Notes: generated by a model from the sequence alone, not told the origin. A stretch of DNA of 64,000 bases from Planococcus sp. SK3692 (GCF_028890485.2 NZ_JARCHV010000001.1:1275698-1339697); one strand, 5' to 3'. Shown: positions 9,273-19,327, numbered from the stretch's first letter. Numbers and translations: made by a program.

Positions 9273-9887
9273 TTGTTTATTAGAAGAGAAAGTTTTTCAC
9301 AGTACTTAAGAATGTACCCCGTTGTATCAGCGTTGATCGCGTTAAATGTCCTCATTCACTTGTTGACATTTTTGCCGATGCTTGGCGAATATATTTATTA
9401 CTACGGCGTCGGGTCGAATTTTCACATCGCAAACGGTGAGTGGTGGCGTTTTGTGACGCCAATTTTCCTCCACGGCGGTTTGATGCATTTGCTGTTCAAT
9501 ATGTTCTCGCTGTTCCTGTTCGGGCCAGAACTTGAGCGTTTGACCGGTAAAGTGCGTTTTATCACCATTTATATGCTGTCCGGCCTTTTCGCATCGGCAG
9601 CCACGTATTTCCTGCAGCCGCTCGATTATGTACATGTCGGGGCAAGCGGCGCGATCTTCGGGATCTTCGGCGCGTTCGGTGCCCTCGTCTATTACGGCGG
9701 GCGGGCGCTGCCGCAGCTCAAACAAATTATACTCCCGATTATCGTCATTAGTATAGTCATGACATTTGTGACACCAAACATCAATGTTACGGCACACATC
9801 GCCGGCATGATCACTGGCTTCCTGATTGGGCTTAGCTATTTCCACCCGAAACGCATCGTCAGCTGGCGCGCCAAAAACCGCCGCTGA
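9273..9887 (+). CDS. Rhomboid-family intramembrane serine protease
   Basis: A 204-residue six-helix membrane protein. GASGAIFG (about residues 129-136) holds the catalytic serine and the His in VTAHIAGM completes the dyad. GEWWRFVTPIFLHGGLMHLLFN is the conserved N-terminal half. It cleaves membrane proteins within the bilayer; substrates are unknown. Start chosen at TTG 9273 (MFIRRES) because GAGGTGA is 5-6 nt before; the GTG at 9264 lies inside that sequence. It is the positional equivalent of B. subtilis ydcA. Confidence 0.9.
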   Translation: MFIRRESFSQYLRMYPVVSALIALNVLIHLLTFLPMLGEYIYYYGVGSNFHIANGEWWRFVTPIFLHGGLMHLLFNMFSLFLFGPELERLTGKVRFITIYMLSGLFASAATYFLQPLDYVHVGASGAIFGIFGAFGALVYYGGRALPQLKQIILPIIVISIVMTFVTPNINVTAHIAGMITGFLIGLSYFHPKRIVSWRAKNRR

Positions 9888-9900
9888 CTCTCACAAAAAA

Positions 9901-9930
9901 ACCCTCAGCCGAGTTCAGTCGGTTGAGGGT
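9901..9930. terminator. Bidirectional terminator, rhomboid / ydbT
   Basis: A 12-bp arm at 9901-9912 pairs with 9919-9930, with A and T runs on the two sides. The ydbT stop codon (9915-9917) sits in the loop. Confidence 0.88.
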
Positions 9931-11480
9931 TTTTCGTTGGCTCCTGCCTGATCCATTGCCTGACGCTGCCTGGAAGGTTCATACCAGGCGAGAATGCGTT
10001 CTGCATCTTCCCGCGCCAAACTCGGCACAAGCGCGGTGGCTCCGAGCATGCCAGATTTGATTGTGGCATGGACAGACACGACATCGCGGCGGCGCTGGAA
10101 AATGGTCCGTGTCACCGCAACCACTTGGATGCGTTTTTTCAGCATATAGAAGCGGTGCAAGCTAATGCCACGGAACTGTGCCGTCAATTGACGGCCTGAG
10201 ATAGCATAACCCGCCGAACGGTGCTGCCAGAGGCCCATCGCAATGATGACCGGCACGACTGCAATTGCCCACAAACCGTAAGGGTAGAAGAAATAGCCGA
10301 GCGCCGCGAACGCCGGAACGAGCCAGCCGATTGACAGCCGGTAAAAGAACGGGCGGCTTCTTTTCGGCAAGTGGGTCAATTCTGGAGACCAGTCGAAATC
10401 GGGGAACAGTTCATCCAGGACCGGCTTCATCTTCTCTTGCTTCACGAGCGGAAACAAGCGGATCTTTTCATCTTTATCGGCCAAAGTACCACCTGCGCTT
10501 TCGACCGTTACGTTAACATAGCCGAATAATTGGCGCAGCGGGTTTTGTGTCATTTTAATGCCTTGCACGCGGTTGAACGGCACAGAGACTTTTTTCTTCT
10601 CCAATAAGCCGCGTGTAATGTAAATCCGTTCATCGTCTGCATGGATGGTGAATTGATAATTGGCGATGAGTGTCATCGCTACTGAAATGACCCACGCAAG
10701 CAATAGCCCGGCAAAGACAGTCAATGCGACAACCAGGTAGCCGAAACGCATGAACAGCATGACTTCTTCGTAGATAGCGTCGTAGGGAATCAGCTCGGCA
10801 AACTGCGACAGGAATAAAGCAACACCGGAAATGACGACGCCGATTCCGCCAGAAGTCGTTGCGAGCACCAATAATTCCTTCATGCTCATGCGGTATAATA
10901 CACGCGCTTGTTCTTCCACAGGCTCTTCGCGCGGCATTTCGGCTTCAACGGGCCCGTAGAGCGTTTCGCCGGATGCCCCGGCCTGAGTTGTGTAGCCGCG
11001 CTTCGCCATATGCATTTCCTGTTCGATGCGGTCAGCTTCCGCACGGTAAATGGCGGTCAGCTCGGCTTCCGACTGCCCCGCTTTTCCGGAACCTGCAGTT
11101 TCAACTTTCACTTTGACAAGCCCCAGCGGACGGTGGAAAATCCCTTCCGTATAATTCAAGCTTTGGATTCGCTCAAACGGGATATAGCGTTTCTTTTTGA
11201 CGAACAAGCCATATTCGATCCGCAACTCCCCATCTTCAAACCAATAGACAAAGCGTTTCCATTTGATGATGCCGGCAATCAGCATGAACAACAGGACAAC
11301 ACCACCGATGAGCAGCGGCAATAAACCTTGCCAGCCTTGGTTGAACATCCCCGAGATTCCGTCTTCGCGGAATAAGTTGGCGCCGAAAATGATGACGAAC
11401 GGCAAGATTAATTCTTTTAGACCTTTCAGGAAATTAATGAGTGCTGAAATCGGATGCAGTTTATAGCGTATCTCAGACAT
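9915..11480 (-). CDS. ydbT: YdbT-like membrane protein with PH (bPH2) domains
   Basis: About 521 residues. Membrane segments fall near residues 20-70, 205-270 and 370-410, with three bPH2-type repeats (for example RYIPFERIQSLNYTEGI, SVPFNRVQGIKMTQNPLRQLFG and a C-terminal HRFYMLKKRIQVV). Function unknown; the family is paired with YdbS in many Firmicutes. It overlaps the 3' end of ydbS. ATG 11480 or the adjacent ATG 11483 can start, with GGCGGAAG just upstream. Confidence 0.86.
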   Translation of the reverse strand: MSEIRYKLHPISALINFLKGLKELILPFVIIFGANLFREDGISGMFNQGWQGLLPLLIGGVVLLFMLIAGIIKWKRFVYWFEDGELRIEYGLFVKKKRYIPFERIQSLNYTEGIFHRPLGLVKVKVETAGSGKAGQSEAELTAIYRAEADRIEQEMHMAKRGYTTQAGASGETLYGPVEAEMPREEPVEEQARVLYRMSMKELLVLATTSGGIGVVISGVALFLSQFAELIPYDAIYEEVMLFMRFGYLVVALTVFAGLLLAWVISVAMTLIANYQFTIHADDERIYITRGLLEKKKVSVPFNRVQGIKMTQNPLRQLFGYVNVTVESAGGTLADKDEKIRLFPLVKQEKMKPVLDELFPDFDWSPELTHLPKRSRPFFYRLSIGWLVPAFAALGYFFYPYGLWAIAVVPVIIAMGLWQHRSAGYAISGRQLTAQFRGISLHRFYMLKKRIQVVAVTRTIFQRRRDVVSVHATIKSGMLGATALVPSLAREDAERILAWYEPSRQRQAMDQAGANEKPSTD

Positions 11481-11952
11481 CATCTTCCGCCACCCTTGCG
11501 AGCACAGAAATACGGGAGCGCAATTCATCGGCTTCTTCCGTTATCAATGCTGGAATGGTATGGGTTGTTGCGGCAGTTGAAATGGAAATCTCCGACAGGT
11601 CGTATTTACGGAGGATGGGCCCTTGTTCTGTATCGACATGCTGGACGCGGACCATCGGCACAAGCGTCCGTTTAACGATGAACAAGCCGTGCTGCAATTC
11701 AATTTCCTGGTCTCGCACTTCGTAGCGCCATCTTTCCCAGCGAATTTTCGGGAATAGGTAGATGAACAGGAAAGCAAACAGCAATAAGACGCCCCCCGCT
11801 GCGGCATAAATCCAATTGGGCCAGTCGAAGAAATATGTAAGGGTGCCAATACCTGCCAGCAGCACGGCGACGACCGCCGTCTCAATCATTCCATAGAGGC
11901 GCCAGACAGTCAGCCCTTTTCGCGAGATCCGGTTTTTCGGTTGATGGTTCAT
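11473..11952 (-). CDS. ydbS: YdbS-like membrane protein with PH (bPH2) domain
   Basis: A 159-residue protein with two membrane helices near residues 17-60, then a bPH2 domain with TLVPMVRVQHVDTEQGP and ISTAATTHTIPAL. Length and motifs match B. subtilis YdbS. ATG 11952 has GGAGATG 7 nt before. It is the partner of ydbT, with overlapping genes. Biochemical role unknown. Confidence 0.87.
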   Translation of the reverse strand: MNHQPKNRISRKGLTVWRLYGMIETAVVAVLLAGIGTLTYFFDWPNWIYAAAGGVLLLFAFLFIYLFPKIRWERWRYEVRDQEIELQHGLFIVKRTLVPMVRVQHVDTEQGPILRKYDLSEISISTAATTHTIPALITEEADELRSRISVLARVAEDDV

Positions 11953-12047
11953 TATGTCATCTCCAATCAAGAGTACTCTTTTCATCTATACGTTTCATGA
12001 ACCGGAACGTTTCATTTCATTGTACCTTATTCCGAAACGACAAAAAA

Positions 12048-12082
12048 GACGGAGAATCGGCAGTTGCTGCCGGTTCTCCGTC
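12048..12082 (-). terminator. cshA terminator
   Basis: A 16-nt arm (12048-12063) and its partner (12067-12082) with a TTG loop are followed on the minus strand by TTTTTTG. One mismatch in the stem. Confidence 0.92.
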
Positions 12083-12104
12083 TTGTTATCTTATTGATTG
12101 GATT

Positions 12105-13607
12105 TTAGGATTCGTGACGGCGAGTGCGTCCTGGACGCCCTCCGCCTGAAGGACGGCTTGAGCTTGATGACTCACGACGGCCTTTATAGCCACCGCTTGA
12201 CGGGCGTCCGCCGCCGCTTTTGCCTTTATAGCCGCCGGATGAACGTCCGCCGCCGCCTTTACCTTTGTAGCCGCCACCGCCACGGGATGGCAATGGACGC
12301 TCTTCAGTAATTGAAACCGGAGCATCTTCCGGATCTTTTGTAAGTGTTTTGAGAGCCGCTGCAACCAAATCGACTGCATCGTGTTTTTCCAACATTTCTG
12401 TTGCAAGCTCACGGTAGCTGCCGAGGTTGTTTTTCTCAGTCATTGTTTCCAATTGCTCTACTGCAACACGCTGAAGTCCGATAACCGCTTCATCAGCAGT
12501 CGGAGGAACTAGAGCTTCCATTTTCTTCTTCGTTGTTCTTTCAACGATTGACAAGTAGCCCATTTCGCGTGGTGTAACGAAAGTTACTGCTACGCCTTTT
12601 TTGCCTGCACGGCCAGTACGGCCGATACGGTGAACATAGCTTTCAGGGTCTTGTGGAATATCAAAGTTGTACACGTGAGATACGCCTGAGATATCAAGGC
12701 CGCGTGCCGCTACGTCAGTGGCAACAAGGATGTCGATTTTGTTTGCTTTGAATTGCTTCAAAACAGACATGCGTTTCGCTTGGCTAAGGTCGCCGTGGAT
12801 TCCTTCTGCAAGGTAACCGCGGAGGTTCAAAGCTTTCGCCAATTCATCGACGCGGCGCTTCGTACGCCCGAAGACGATTGCAAGCTCCGGCTGTTGAACG
12901 TTTAACAAGCGGGAAAGGATGTCGAACTTCTCGCGTTCTACGGATTTCACGTAGAACTGCTCGATGTTCTCGACAGTCATTTCTTTCGACTTGATTTTAA
13001 CGATTTCAGGTGTCTTCATGAATTTTTCTGCGATGCGACGGATCGGATCCGGCATTGTTGCAGAGAACAGAAGCGTCTGACGGGTTTCAGGGACATTCGA
13101 CATGATGGACTGAATGTCTTCGATGAAGCCCATGTTCAGCATTTCATCAGCTTCGTCCAATACGAGCGTGTTGACGTTATCGAGTTTCAACGTGCGGCGG
13201 TTGATATGGTCGATCAAGCGACCAGGTGTGCCGACGATGATTTGCGGACGGTTTTTCAAAGCGCGGATCTGACGGCCGATTTCCTGGCCACCAAATACGG
13301 ACAGAATGCGCACGTTTTTGTCTTTACCTAGGTTGTAAAGCTCTTCAGAAACCTGGATTGCCAATTCGCGTGTCGGTGCAATGACCAAGCCTTGCACGTT
13401 TCCGTCGCGAGTGTCGATTTTCTCGATCAACGGAATACCGAAAGCGGTTGTTTTACCAGTACCTGTTTGTGCTTGCCCGATGATATCTTTGCCTTCCATT
13501 CCAAGACGGATTGTACCTTCCTGGATAGGTGTCGCTTCCTCAAAGCCCATGCGTCGTACGGATTTCAATGTTGTTTCGCTGATGTTTAATTCTGTAAATT
13601 TAACCAA
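12105..13607 (-). CDS. cshA: DEAD-box RNA helicase CshA
   Basis: A 500-residue ATP-dependent RNA helicase. In order: Q-motif [18 protein letters not shown] (Walker A), [52 protein letters not shown] and [13 protein letters not shown]. The last 70 residues are a Gly/Ser/Arg tail with three GGYKGK/R repeats, typical of RNA-binding tails. In Bacillales CshA works with the RNA degradosome and in cold adaptation. It starts with TTG, with AGGAG 11 nt before, and has a long structured leader. Confidence 0.95.
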   Translation of the reverse strand: MVKFTELNISETTLKSVRRMGFEEATPIQEGTIRLGMEGKDIIGQAQTGTGKTTAFGIPLIEKIDTRDGNVQGLVIAPTRELAIQVSEELYNLGKDKNVRILSVFGGQEIGRQIRALKNRPQIIVGTPGRLIDHINRRTLKLDNVNTLVLDEADEMLNMGFIEDIQSIMSNVPETRQTLLFSATMPDPIRRIAEKFMKTPEIVKIKSKEMTVENIEQFYVKSVEREKFDILSRLLNVQQPELAIVFGRTKRRVDELAKALNLRGYLAEGIHGDLSQAKRMSVLKQFKANKIDILVATDVAARGLDISGVSHVYNFDIPQDPESYVHRIGRTGRAGKKGVAVTFVTPREMGYLSIVERTTKKKMEALVPPTADEAVIGLQRVAVEQLETMTEKNNLGSYRELATEMLEKHDAVDLVAAALKTLTKDPEDAPVSITEERPLPSRGGGGYKGKGGGGRSSGGYKGKSGGGRPSSGGYKGRRESSSSSRPSGGGRPGRTRRHES

Positions 13608-13830
13608 ATTTTTTCAATCTCCTTTTGTCTTCATCTTATTTACAAATGGTACACATTTTAGATGAATTTATGACAAGGTCGAGCCTTTTAGTAGGAACTT
13701 TCACGTCGAAAATCATACTCTGCTGATGTAACAGAGGGGATGTGTGAACAGGAAAAGCTCGGTCGTTGCCGAGCGGTCTGCACAGCGGGGGTTGTCTTCC
13801 CCATTAAGTAGAACAAACCGTTTATGCTCA
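13608..13830 (-). promoter_or_regulatory. Leader of cshA with internal hairpin
   Basis: A gene-free stretch of about 220 nt between the upstream terminator and cshA. On the minus strand GCTCGG (13769-13774) and CCGAGC (13757-13762) form a 6-bp hairpin followed by TTTTCC, a weak terminator-like element. No known riboswitch family was recognised. Confidence 0.4.
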
Positions 13831-13856
13831 AAAAAAACCTCTTCACGAAGGAAGAG
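13831..13856 (-). terminator. Terminator of the ddl-murF-esterase operon
   Basis: CTCTTC and GAAGAG (plus-strand positions 13839-13844 and 13851-13856) form a hairpin followed on the minus strand by eight Ts. Confidence 0.8.
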
Positions 13857-13943
13857 TGTCTCAAAAATGTATCCATTGCTCTAAACAGAATAACACGCTT
13901 TACCTGCACATGCAATTGATATGCAAAGGTTCCAATTATCAGT

Positions 13944-14639
13944 TTACTGTCCAAGGCGCATGAATTCCAAGGCTTTCGGAAACCATTCGGCAGCATCGTC
14001 GCTATAGCAGATCAAATGCTTGCCGGTTGCCGAGTGATAAAGATGCTTTTCCCTGGAACCGAGGTGATCGTATATATGCTGTGCGGCGGATGGCGGAACG
14101 ACACTGTCTTTTTCGCCTTGAACGATGAACGCCGGCACATCGATTAAATGATAATACGGCTCTACGGTCTTAACGACCCGCAGAAATTCGATCGTTGAAC
14201 GGATCGGTGTATTGCGGAATTTGTATTCATATAGATGGAACAACGCATTTTGGTTGATGCGCTTGCCGAGCAAGTCACCCAACACTTCTCGCACTTCTTC
14301 CCGGATCTGCACCGGGCTGATGTATTTCACAGCCGCACTCAACAGCACGAGCCTGTCGATTTTATAGCGCATCGACAGGTACAGTGCAATCAAGCCGCCC
14401 ATCGAGAAGCCGACGATGATGACGCGGTCGGCTTTCGCTTTCAAGCGTTTCAATGCCAGCTCCGCTTCCATCATCCATACTTCCGCACTTTGTTCCCCAA
14501 GTTCAAGTTTTTCGCCGTGGCCAGGCAATGTGGGAATCTCGATCACCCAATCCGTCTGCTCGCTTAAATAGTCAGCAAACGGCTCGACCTCGAACGGCCC
14601 GCCGGTAAACCCGTGGATGCACAAGACGCCGGTCTTCAT
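13944..14639 (-). CDS. Alpha/beta-hydrolase, carboxylesterase/lipase-like
   Basis: A 231-residue serine hydrolase. LCIHGFTGGPFE is the oxyanion-hole strand, GFSMGG (about residues 92-97) the nucleophile elbow, VQGEKDSVVPP the Asp region, and the His in ATGKHLI completes the triad. It resembles the thermostable monoglyceride/carboxylesterase group. Its ATG overlaps the murF stop (ATGA), so it is co-translated with murF. The physiological substrate is unknown. Confidence 0.87.
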   Translation of the reverse strand: MKTGVLCIHGFTGGPFEVEPFADYLSEQTDWVIEIPTLPGHGEKLELGEQSAEVWMMEAELALKRLKAKADRVIIVGFSMGGLIALYLSMRYKIDRLVLLSAAVKYISPVQIREEVREVLGDLLGKRINQNALFHLYEYKFRNTPIRSTIEFLRVVKTVEPYYHLIDVPAFIVQGEKDSVVPPSAAQHIYDHLGSREKHLYHSATGKHLICYSDDAAEWFPKALEFMRLGQ

Positions 14640-15994
14640 TGGCCAGTGAACGGTTCGATGACTTTTTCAAGCGCCATGCCGCGCGATCCTTTGACGAGAA
14701 CCGCGGTCTCTTTTCCGACGTTTTTCTTCAGCAGGTCGATGATCGGGCCATAGTCGTCTTCGCTCCACAATAGTTTTCCTTCATAAGAATCGGCCAATTT
14801 GTCGTACAGCCATTTCATGCGCGGGCCAAACAGGCAGACGCCTTCGAGTTCCGGGCCGATTGAACTCGCCAGCTCTTCGTGGAAACGCTGTTCGTGTTCC
14901 CCGAGTTCAAGCATGTCGCCGAGCACTGCCCATTTCGTTTCTTTCATTGTCGTTTCACGGATGAAGTTCAGTGCCGCTTTCACGGAAGTCGGCGCTGCAT
15001 TATATGCATCATTGATGAACACTGCCCCGTTATCAGCAGGCACCAATTGCATGCGCATATCGGTCAACGCTGCATTTTTCAATGAGCGGCGGATCTCTTC
15101 TTCCGTCAATCCAGCTTCAAGAGCGATCAAAATTGCCGGCAAGGTGTTTTTCACCTGATGTTCACCTAGCACGGGAATGGAGAACTTCGCGTCAATGATG
15201 CCGTTGACCAAAAAGCTGCTGCCGTCTTCGGTCGCTTTGATGTCGGTCACGCTCAATTCGTTATCCGGGCCAAACCCGAACGATACCGCTTGTGTAAAAT
15301 CTTCGACAAACGGCAATAATAACGGCTCATCGCCGTCATAGAACAGCTTGCCATGTTGCTCGAGCCCGGCAACGATTTCAAACTTCGCCTCGGCAATGCC
15401 TTCTCTTGACCCAAGATCCTGCATATGCGCTTCGCCGATATTGGTGATGACCGCATAATCGGGGCGTGCTAGCTCCGACAGGAATTGAATCTGCCCGAAT
15501 CCGCTCATGCCCATTTCAAGAACAGCGTATTTGGTGTCTTCGTCCAACGATAGAATCGTCAGCGGCAGCCCTAATTCGTTATTGAAATTGCCTTGAGTTT
15601 TCTGGACTTTATAATATGGCTTCAAGACGCTTGCGACCAAATCCTTGGTCGATGTCTTGCCATTGGATCCGGTGATGCCAATGACGGTCGCCTTCAATTC
15701 ATTGCGGTAAGCGCGCGCCATTTCCTGCAATGCCTTTTCACAATCATCCACCATCAATAGCGGTAAATCAGATGGCGCGTCTGGTTCATCGCGTTGCCAT
15801 AATGCAGCGGCAGCTCCCGCTTCAATCGCATAACGGACATATTTATGGCCATTGGCATTTTCGCCGCGGAACGGAATGAACAAATCGCCCGGCTTCAGCG
15901 TCCGCGTATTGATCGACACGCCAGTCACTTCAAACCCTTTTAAATTCGTCTTGATGTCCAGCCAGTCGGCTATCTGTTCAATCGTTTTTTTCAT
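14636..15994 (-). CDS. murF: UDP-N-acetylmuramoyl-tripeptide--D-Ala-D-Ala ligase
   Basis: A 452-residue Mur ligase that adds D-Ala-D-Ala to the peptidoglycan precursor. GITGSNGKTSTKD is the ATP P-loop, TQGNFNNELGLP and YNAAPTSVKAAL are Mur-family motifs, and the C-terminal domain has LGDMLELGEHE and KGSRGMALE. ATG 15994 has GGGGAG 5 nt before. It follows ddl by 13 nt, so the enzyme that makes D-Ala-D-Ala and the one that uses it are coupled. Confidence 0.96.
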   Translation of the reverse strand: MKKTIEQIADWLDIKTNLKGFEVTGVSINTRTLKPGDLFIPFRGENANGHKYVRYAIEAGAAAALWQRDEPDAPSDLPLLMVDDCEKALQEMARAYRNELKATVIGITGSNGKTSTKDLVASVLKPYYKVQKTQGNFNNELGLPLTILSLDEDTKYAVLEMGMSGFGQIQFLSELARPDYAVITNIGEAHMQDLGSREGIAEAKFEIVAGLEQHGKLFYDGDEPLLLPFVEDFTQAVSFGFGPDNELSVTDIKATEDGSSFLVNGIIDAKFSIPVLGEHQVKNTLPAILIALEAGLTEEEIRRSLKNAALTDMRMQLVPADNGAVFINDAYNAAPTSVKAALNFIRETTMKETKWAVLGDMLELGEHEQRFHEELASSIGPELEGVCLFGPRMKWLYDKLADSYEGKLLWSEDDYGPIIDLLKKNVGKETAVLVKGSRGMALEKVIEPFTGQ

Positions 15995-16007
15995 CGGTTC
16001 TCCCCAC

Positions 16008-17078
16008 TCAATCCATTTTAAATTGCAATAATTGTTTTTCTTCGTAACGTTCAATGGCAAGTGCGATCAATTTTTCAATGAGGTCCGAATACTCGAGGCC
16101 GGTATGCTGCCACAACAGCGGGAACATGCTGTAAGGCGTAAAACCTGGTAAAGTATTGACTTCGTTAATGATGATTTCGTGTGCATCCGTCACGAAAAAG
16201 TCTGCGCGCACAAGCCCTGAACAATCAAGGATTTTAAACGCTTTTTTTGCCGACTCGACAAGTTCTGCATAAACCGCATCCGGCAGTTCCGCCGGGATGA
16301 TCATCGCCGTGTTGCCGTCTTTGTATTTTGCCTGATAATCATAAAAAGCTTTTAACGGTTTGATTTCGCCTGCTACCGAGCATTCCGGTTCATCGTTTCC
16401 GAGTACGCCGACTTCGATTTCACGGCCGACGACGCCTTGTTCGATGACAATTTTCCGGTCGAACTTAAGTGCTTCCTCAACTGCTGCAATCAGCTCTTCG
16501 CGTGACTCGGCTTTACTGATTCCGACGCTCGACCCAAGATTTGCCGGCTTGACGAATACCGGCCAGGCTAGCTCTTGCTCGACTTTGTCCAACCATAGGT
16601 CCTGGCCGTTTTTCCAGTCGCGGCGCAGGAAATAGACGTAAGGCGTCTGGTGCAGGCCGGCTTGTTCGAACAATTGCTTCATGACCACTTTGTCCATGCC
16701 TGCGGATGAAGCAAGAACGCCATTTCCGACGTACGGCAAATTCATCACTTCGAGCAAACCTTGCACCGTGCCGTCTTCTCCGTTCGGCCCGTGGAGCAGT
16801 GGGATGATGACATCGAGCGCTGGCTCTTGGCCGCTAGGAAGGAAACTAGAGATGTCGTTTTTGCGCTCTCCATCTCCTGCCAGTTGAAGTTCTTCTATAG
16901 AAGAAACAGGCCCAGTTAAAGGAGTGCCTTTTCGCCATTCGCCTTCTTGCGTAATGTAGATTGGGTAAACTTCGTATTTATCAAAATCAAGCGCTTTAGA
17001 AAATGCGCTGGCTGTCGTCAAGGATACTTCGTGTTCAGCGGATTTTCCACCGTATAAAAGCCCAATTCGTTTTTTCAT
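16008..17078 (-). CDS. ddl: D-alanine--D-alanine ligase
   Basis: A 356-residue ATP-grasp ligase. [15 protein letters not shown] is the N-terminal glycine-rich loop, [14 protein letters not shown] holds the substrate-binding residues, [12 protein letters not shown] lines the ATP site, and [17 protein letters not shown] is the C-terminal metal and substrate motif. GAGGGTC precedes the ATG. First gene of the ddl-murF-esterase operon. Confidence 0.96.
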   Translation of the reverse strand: MKKRIGLLYGGKSAEHEVSLTTASAFSKALDFDKYEVYPIYITQEGEWRKGTPLTGPVSSIEELQLAGDGERKNDISSFLPSGQEPALDVIIPLLHGPNGEDGTVQGLLEVMNLPYVGNGVLASSAGMDKVVMKQLFEQAGLHQTPYVYFLRRDWKNGQDLWLDKVEQELAWPVFVKPANLGSSVGISKAESREELIAAVEEALKFDRKIVIEQGVVGREIEVGVLGNDEPECSVAGEIKPLKAFYDYQAKYKDGNTAMIIPAELPDAVYAELVESAKKAFKILDCSGLVRADFFVTDAHEIIINEVNTLPGFTPYSMFPLLWQHTGLEYSDLIEKLIALAIERYEEKQLLQFKMD

Positions 17079-17177
17079 TAATGACCCTCATTTCGTTTTG
17101 CATATTGCTTAGTTTATCACGAACGTTGTCAGCCGAAAAATTTTTTTGTCAGCGGCTGTAAAATCGCTCGAACTAAA

Positions 17178-17207
17178 AATGATACCCGCGTCTTACCGGG
17201 TATCATT
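17178..17207 (-). terminator. Terminator of the 17.2-kb hypothetical gene
   Basis: An 11-bp stem (17178-17188 with 17197-17207) is followed on the minus strand by TTTAG. The upstream gene's stop codon lies in one arm. Confidence 0.82.
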
Positions 17208-17973
17208 TCCAGCCTTTTTGTTTTCGGTCATAGACGATCCGTCCCGATAGCGGTTTTCGGATCGTTTCTCCGAGATCTTCCCAGAACTCGTCCATAAAAT
17301 CGATTTCGCCAACGGTCCGGACATGAAGTTCAATCGTGTTTTTCGTTTTTTCAGGGTCTGCCAGCGACAGCAGCACCCCTTCGCCCATGTCCATGCGCAA
17401 TTTATGGAATTGCTCTTTCGGCAGTTCCGGAATCAAGTCCTTCATGCGGCGGCGGAAAAAATGCTGGCCGTTCGTTTCTTTGCGAATGATTTGCGTAAAA
17501 TGATTGGCGATCAATGCGCCAAGCTTTTCCATGCGCCGGAAATAGATTTTCGTCCATTCCTTTTCCTCGCCTGCCAAATACACGTACTCGTTTTGCAAAG
17601 TTGTGAAGAATGGGCTCTTTACCGGTTCTTTTTTATGCCCTAAGTAGAGAAGTTCTGCCTGCTCCTGGGCCGTCAGTGAATTCAACTGCTTTTCACTGCG
17701 GAAATCCACCCAACAGAATTCACTTCTTCGATTGGAGCGCGCTCTTTTTAATTGGCTGTATTCTTCCCTTGTCGCGAAGTCCAGGTGGGTGTGCATATTG
17801 AAAGAAGCTTCCTCGTACGGATGCTTCAATAGCAATAAATTCTCCGGCATGTCGACCGCTTCGAGAAAATGCCCGAAGCCGAAACCGCTGAAAAGCGCCA
17901 TGCGGTCCGCTTCGCTCACATAGATATATAAATGCTGTATGTAAAAATCCGTCTTCAACGGTTTTTTCTCCAT
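17203..17973 (-). CDS. Conserved-looking protein of unknown function
   Basis: A 256-residue soluble protein that I do not recognise. It has no signal peptide or membrane segment, is rich in Glu/Lys/Arg, and has a Phe/Trp-rich middle with REFCW-like and KIYFRRMEKL segments and an RRRMKDLIPELP helix. ATG 17973 has GGAG 8 nt before and is preferred over GTG 17982. It is monocistronic, divergent from the rodA-like gene. A TATAAT-like -10 lies about 40 bp upstream on the minus strand. Confidence 0.7.
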   Translation of the reverse strand: MEKKPLKTDFYIQHLYIYVSEADRMALFSGFGFGHFLEAVDMPENLLLLKHPYEEASFNMHTHLDFATREEYSQLKRARSNRRSEFCWVDFRSEKQLNSLTAQEQAELLYLGHKKEPVKSPFFTTLQNEYVYLAGEEKEWTKIYFRRMEKLGALIANHFTQIIRKETNGQHFFRRRMKDLIPELPKEQFHKLRMDMGEGVLLSLADPEKTKNTIELHVRTVGEIDFMDEFWEDLGETIRKPLSGRIVYDRKQKGWK

Positions 17974-18084
17974 GTGCCCCACTCCATTTCCTCTCTCATT
18001 ATACGGCTTAGCCGCCGGTTAGGAAACATTCCTGTTTTCAAATCGTCATTACTTTTTGCATGCGCACAAGTTTGGCATATGCTG

Positions 18085-18090
18085 TATAAT
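18085..18090 (+). promoter_or_regulatory. -10 element of the rodA-like gene
   Basis: A perfect TATAAT 41 bp before the start codon. No good -35 is visible at 16-18 bp. Confidence 0.45.
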
Positions 18091-18130
18091 GATGTGCGTT
18101 ATAGATTAAGAAAAGTATGGGTGAATTGAT

Positions 18131-19315
18131 ATGCAAACTAACAAGAGCTTTTCCGATCGTTTTGATTGGTCGCTCACCTTTATATTGTTCCTGTTTTTCA
18201 TCGTCAGCTTGGTCGCGATCTCTTCTGCCCAGACTTCGGGGCAGTACTTGACCAATTTCGTCCCGCGCCAAGCGCTATTCTATATTGTGTCGGCCGGAAT
18301 GATTGCGGTATTGATGTACTTCGATACCGATCAATACAAAAAAATGGCATATTATTTGTACGGAGCGGGCCTTTTGCTTTTGCTCGCCCTAATGATCGCA
18401 CCGGACGGGCAAGGCCAGATCGCACAACCGATCAATGGCGCAAAAGCCTGGTTCCACACGCCATTCGTCAATATCCAGCCAGCCGAGTTCATGAAAACCT
18501 TCTATATTTTAGCGCTTGCGAAAATGATTTCTTCGCATCATGAACATCATTTGCTGAGCACTGTCAAAACCGATTTGCTCCTGCTCGGGAAAATCGCCTT
18601 CATGCTCGCGATTCCGCTCGGCTTTATCCTGCTCCAGCCCGACCTTGGAACGGCGCTCGTGTTCATCGCCATTACATTGGCCATCGTGGTCGTCTCCGGA
18701 ATTTCCTGGAAAATCATTTTGCCAAGCTTTGGCGGCGTGGCGCTTATAGGCGTCACCTTATTGTGGATGACGCTCAATATGCAGGACCTGCTCGGCCGCT
18801 TCGGCTTGAAGCCATATATGTTCGAGCGCATCTACACATGGCTTGACCCATATTCTTATGCAGAGTCAGGCGGATACAACCTGATTGCTGCTTTGAACGC
18901 GATCGGTTCAGGAGAAGTGTTCGGGAAAGGCTATCAAGGCCGCCAAGTATATGTTCCGGAAAACCATACCGACTTCATCTTCACGGTCATTTCAGAGGAT
19001 TTCGGCTTTATCGGGGCAAGTGCTGTTATCATCTTATTCTTCATGCTCATTTACCATTTGACGAAAATCACGCTTCAATTCAAGGATACCTTTAGCACTT
19101 ACGTGTGTGCAGGGATTATTGCGATGATTACGTTCCACGTCTTCCAGAATATCGGCATGACAATCCAATTGCTGCCGATCACCGGCATCCCGCTTCCTTT
19201 CATCAGTTACGGGGGCAGCTCCTTAATCGGCAATATGCTCGCGCTCGGCGTGGTTTTCAGCATGCGGTTCCATCATAAGAATTACATGTTCGACCGCTCA
19301 AGCCAAAATTCATAA
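18131..19315 (+). CDS. SEDS-family peptidoglycan polymerase, RodA/FtsW-type
   Basis: A 394-residue polytopic membrane protein with about ten helices. GAKAWFHTPFVNIQPAEFMK, LLQPDLGTALVF (catalytic Asp loop) and GIPLPFISYGGSSLIGNM are SEDS signatures. These proteins polymerise lipid II glycans with a class B PBP partner. No PBP gene is adjacent, so partner and role (elongation or division) cannot be told; the short N-terminus and SSQNS tail fit RodA-like paralogues. Confidence 0.9.
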   Translation: MQTNKSFSDRFDWSLTFILFLFFIVSLVAISSAQTSGQYLTNFVPRQALFYIVSAGMIAVLMYFDTDQYKKMAYYLYGAGLLLLLALMIAPDGQGQIAQPINGAKAWFHTPFVNIQPAEFMKTFYILALAKMISSHHEHHLLSTVKTDLLLLGKIAFMLAIPLGFILLQPDLGTALVFIAITLAIVVVSGISWKIILPSFGGVALIGVTLLWMTLNMQDLLGRFGLKPYMFERIYTWLDPYSYAESGGYNLIAALNAIGSGEVFGKGYQGRQVYVPENHTDFIFTVISEDFGFIGASAVIILFFMLIYHLTKITLQFKDTFSTYVCAGIIAMITFHVFQNIGMTIQLLPITGIPLPFISYGGSSLIGNMLALGVVFSMRFHHKNYMFDRSSQNS

Positions 19316-19327
19316 GCTCAACAAAAA

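Noticed and set aside
13688..13996. 102-codon minus-strand frame downstream of the esterase
   Set aside because: It overlaps the esterase 3' end in another frame and spans the operon terminator.
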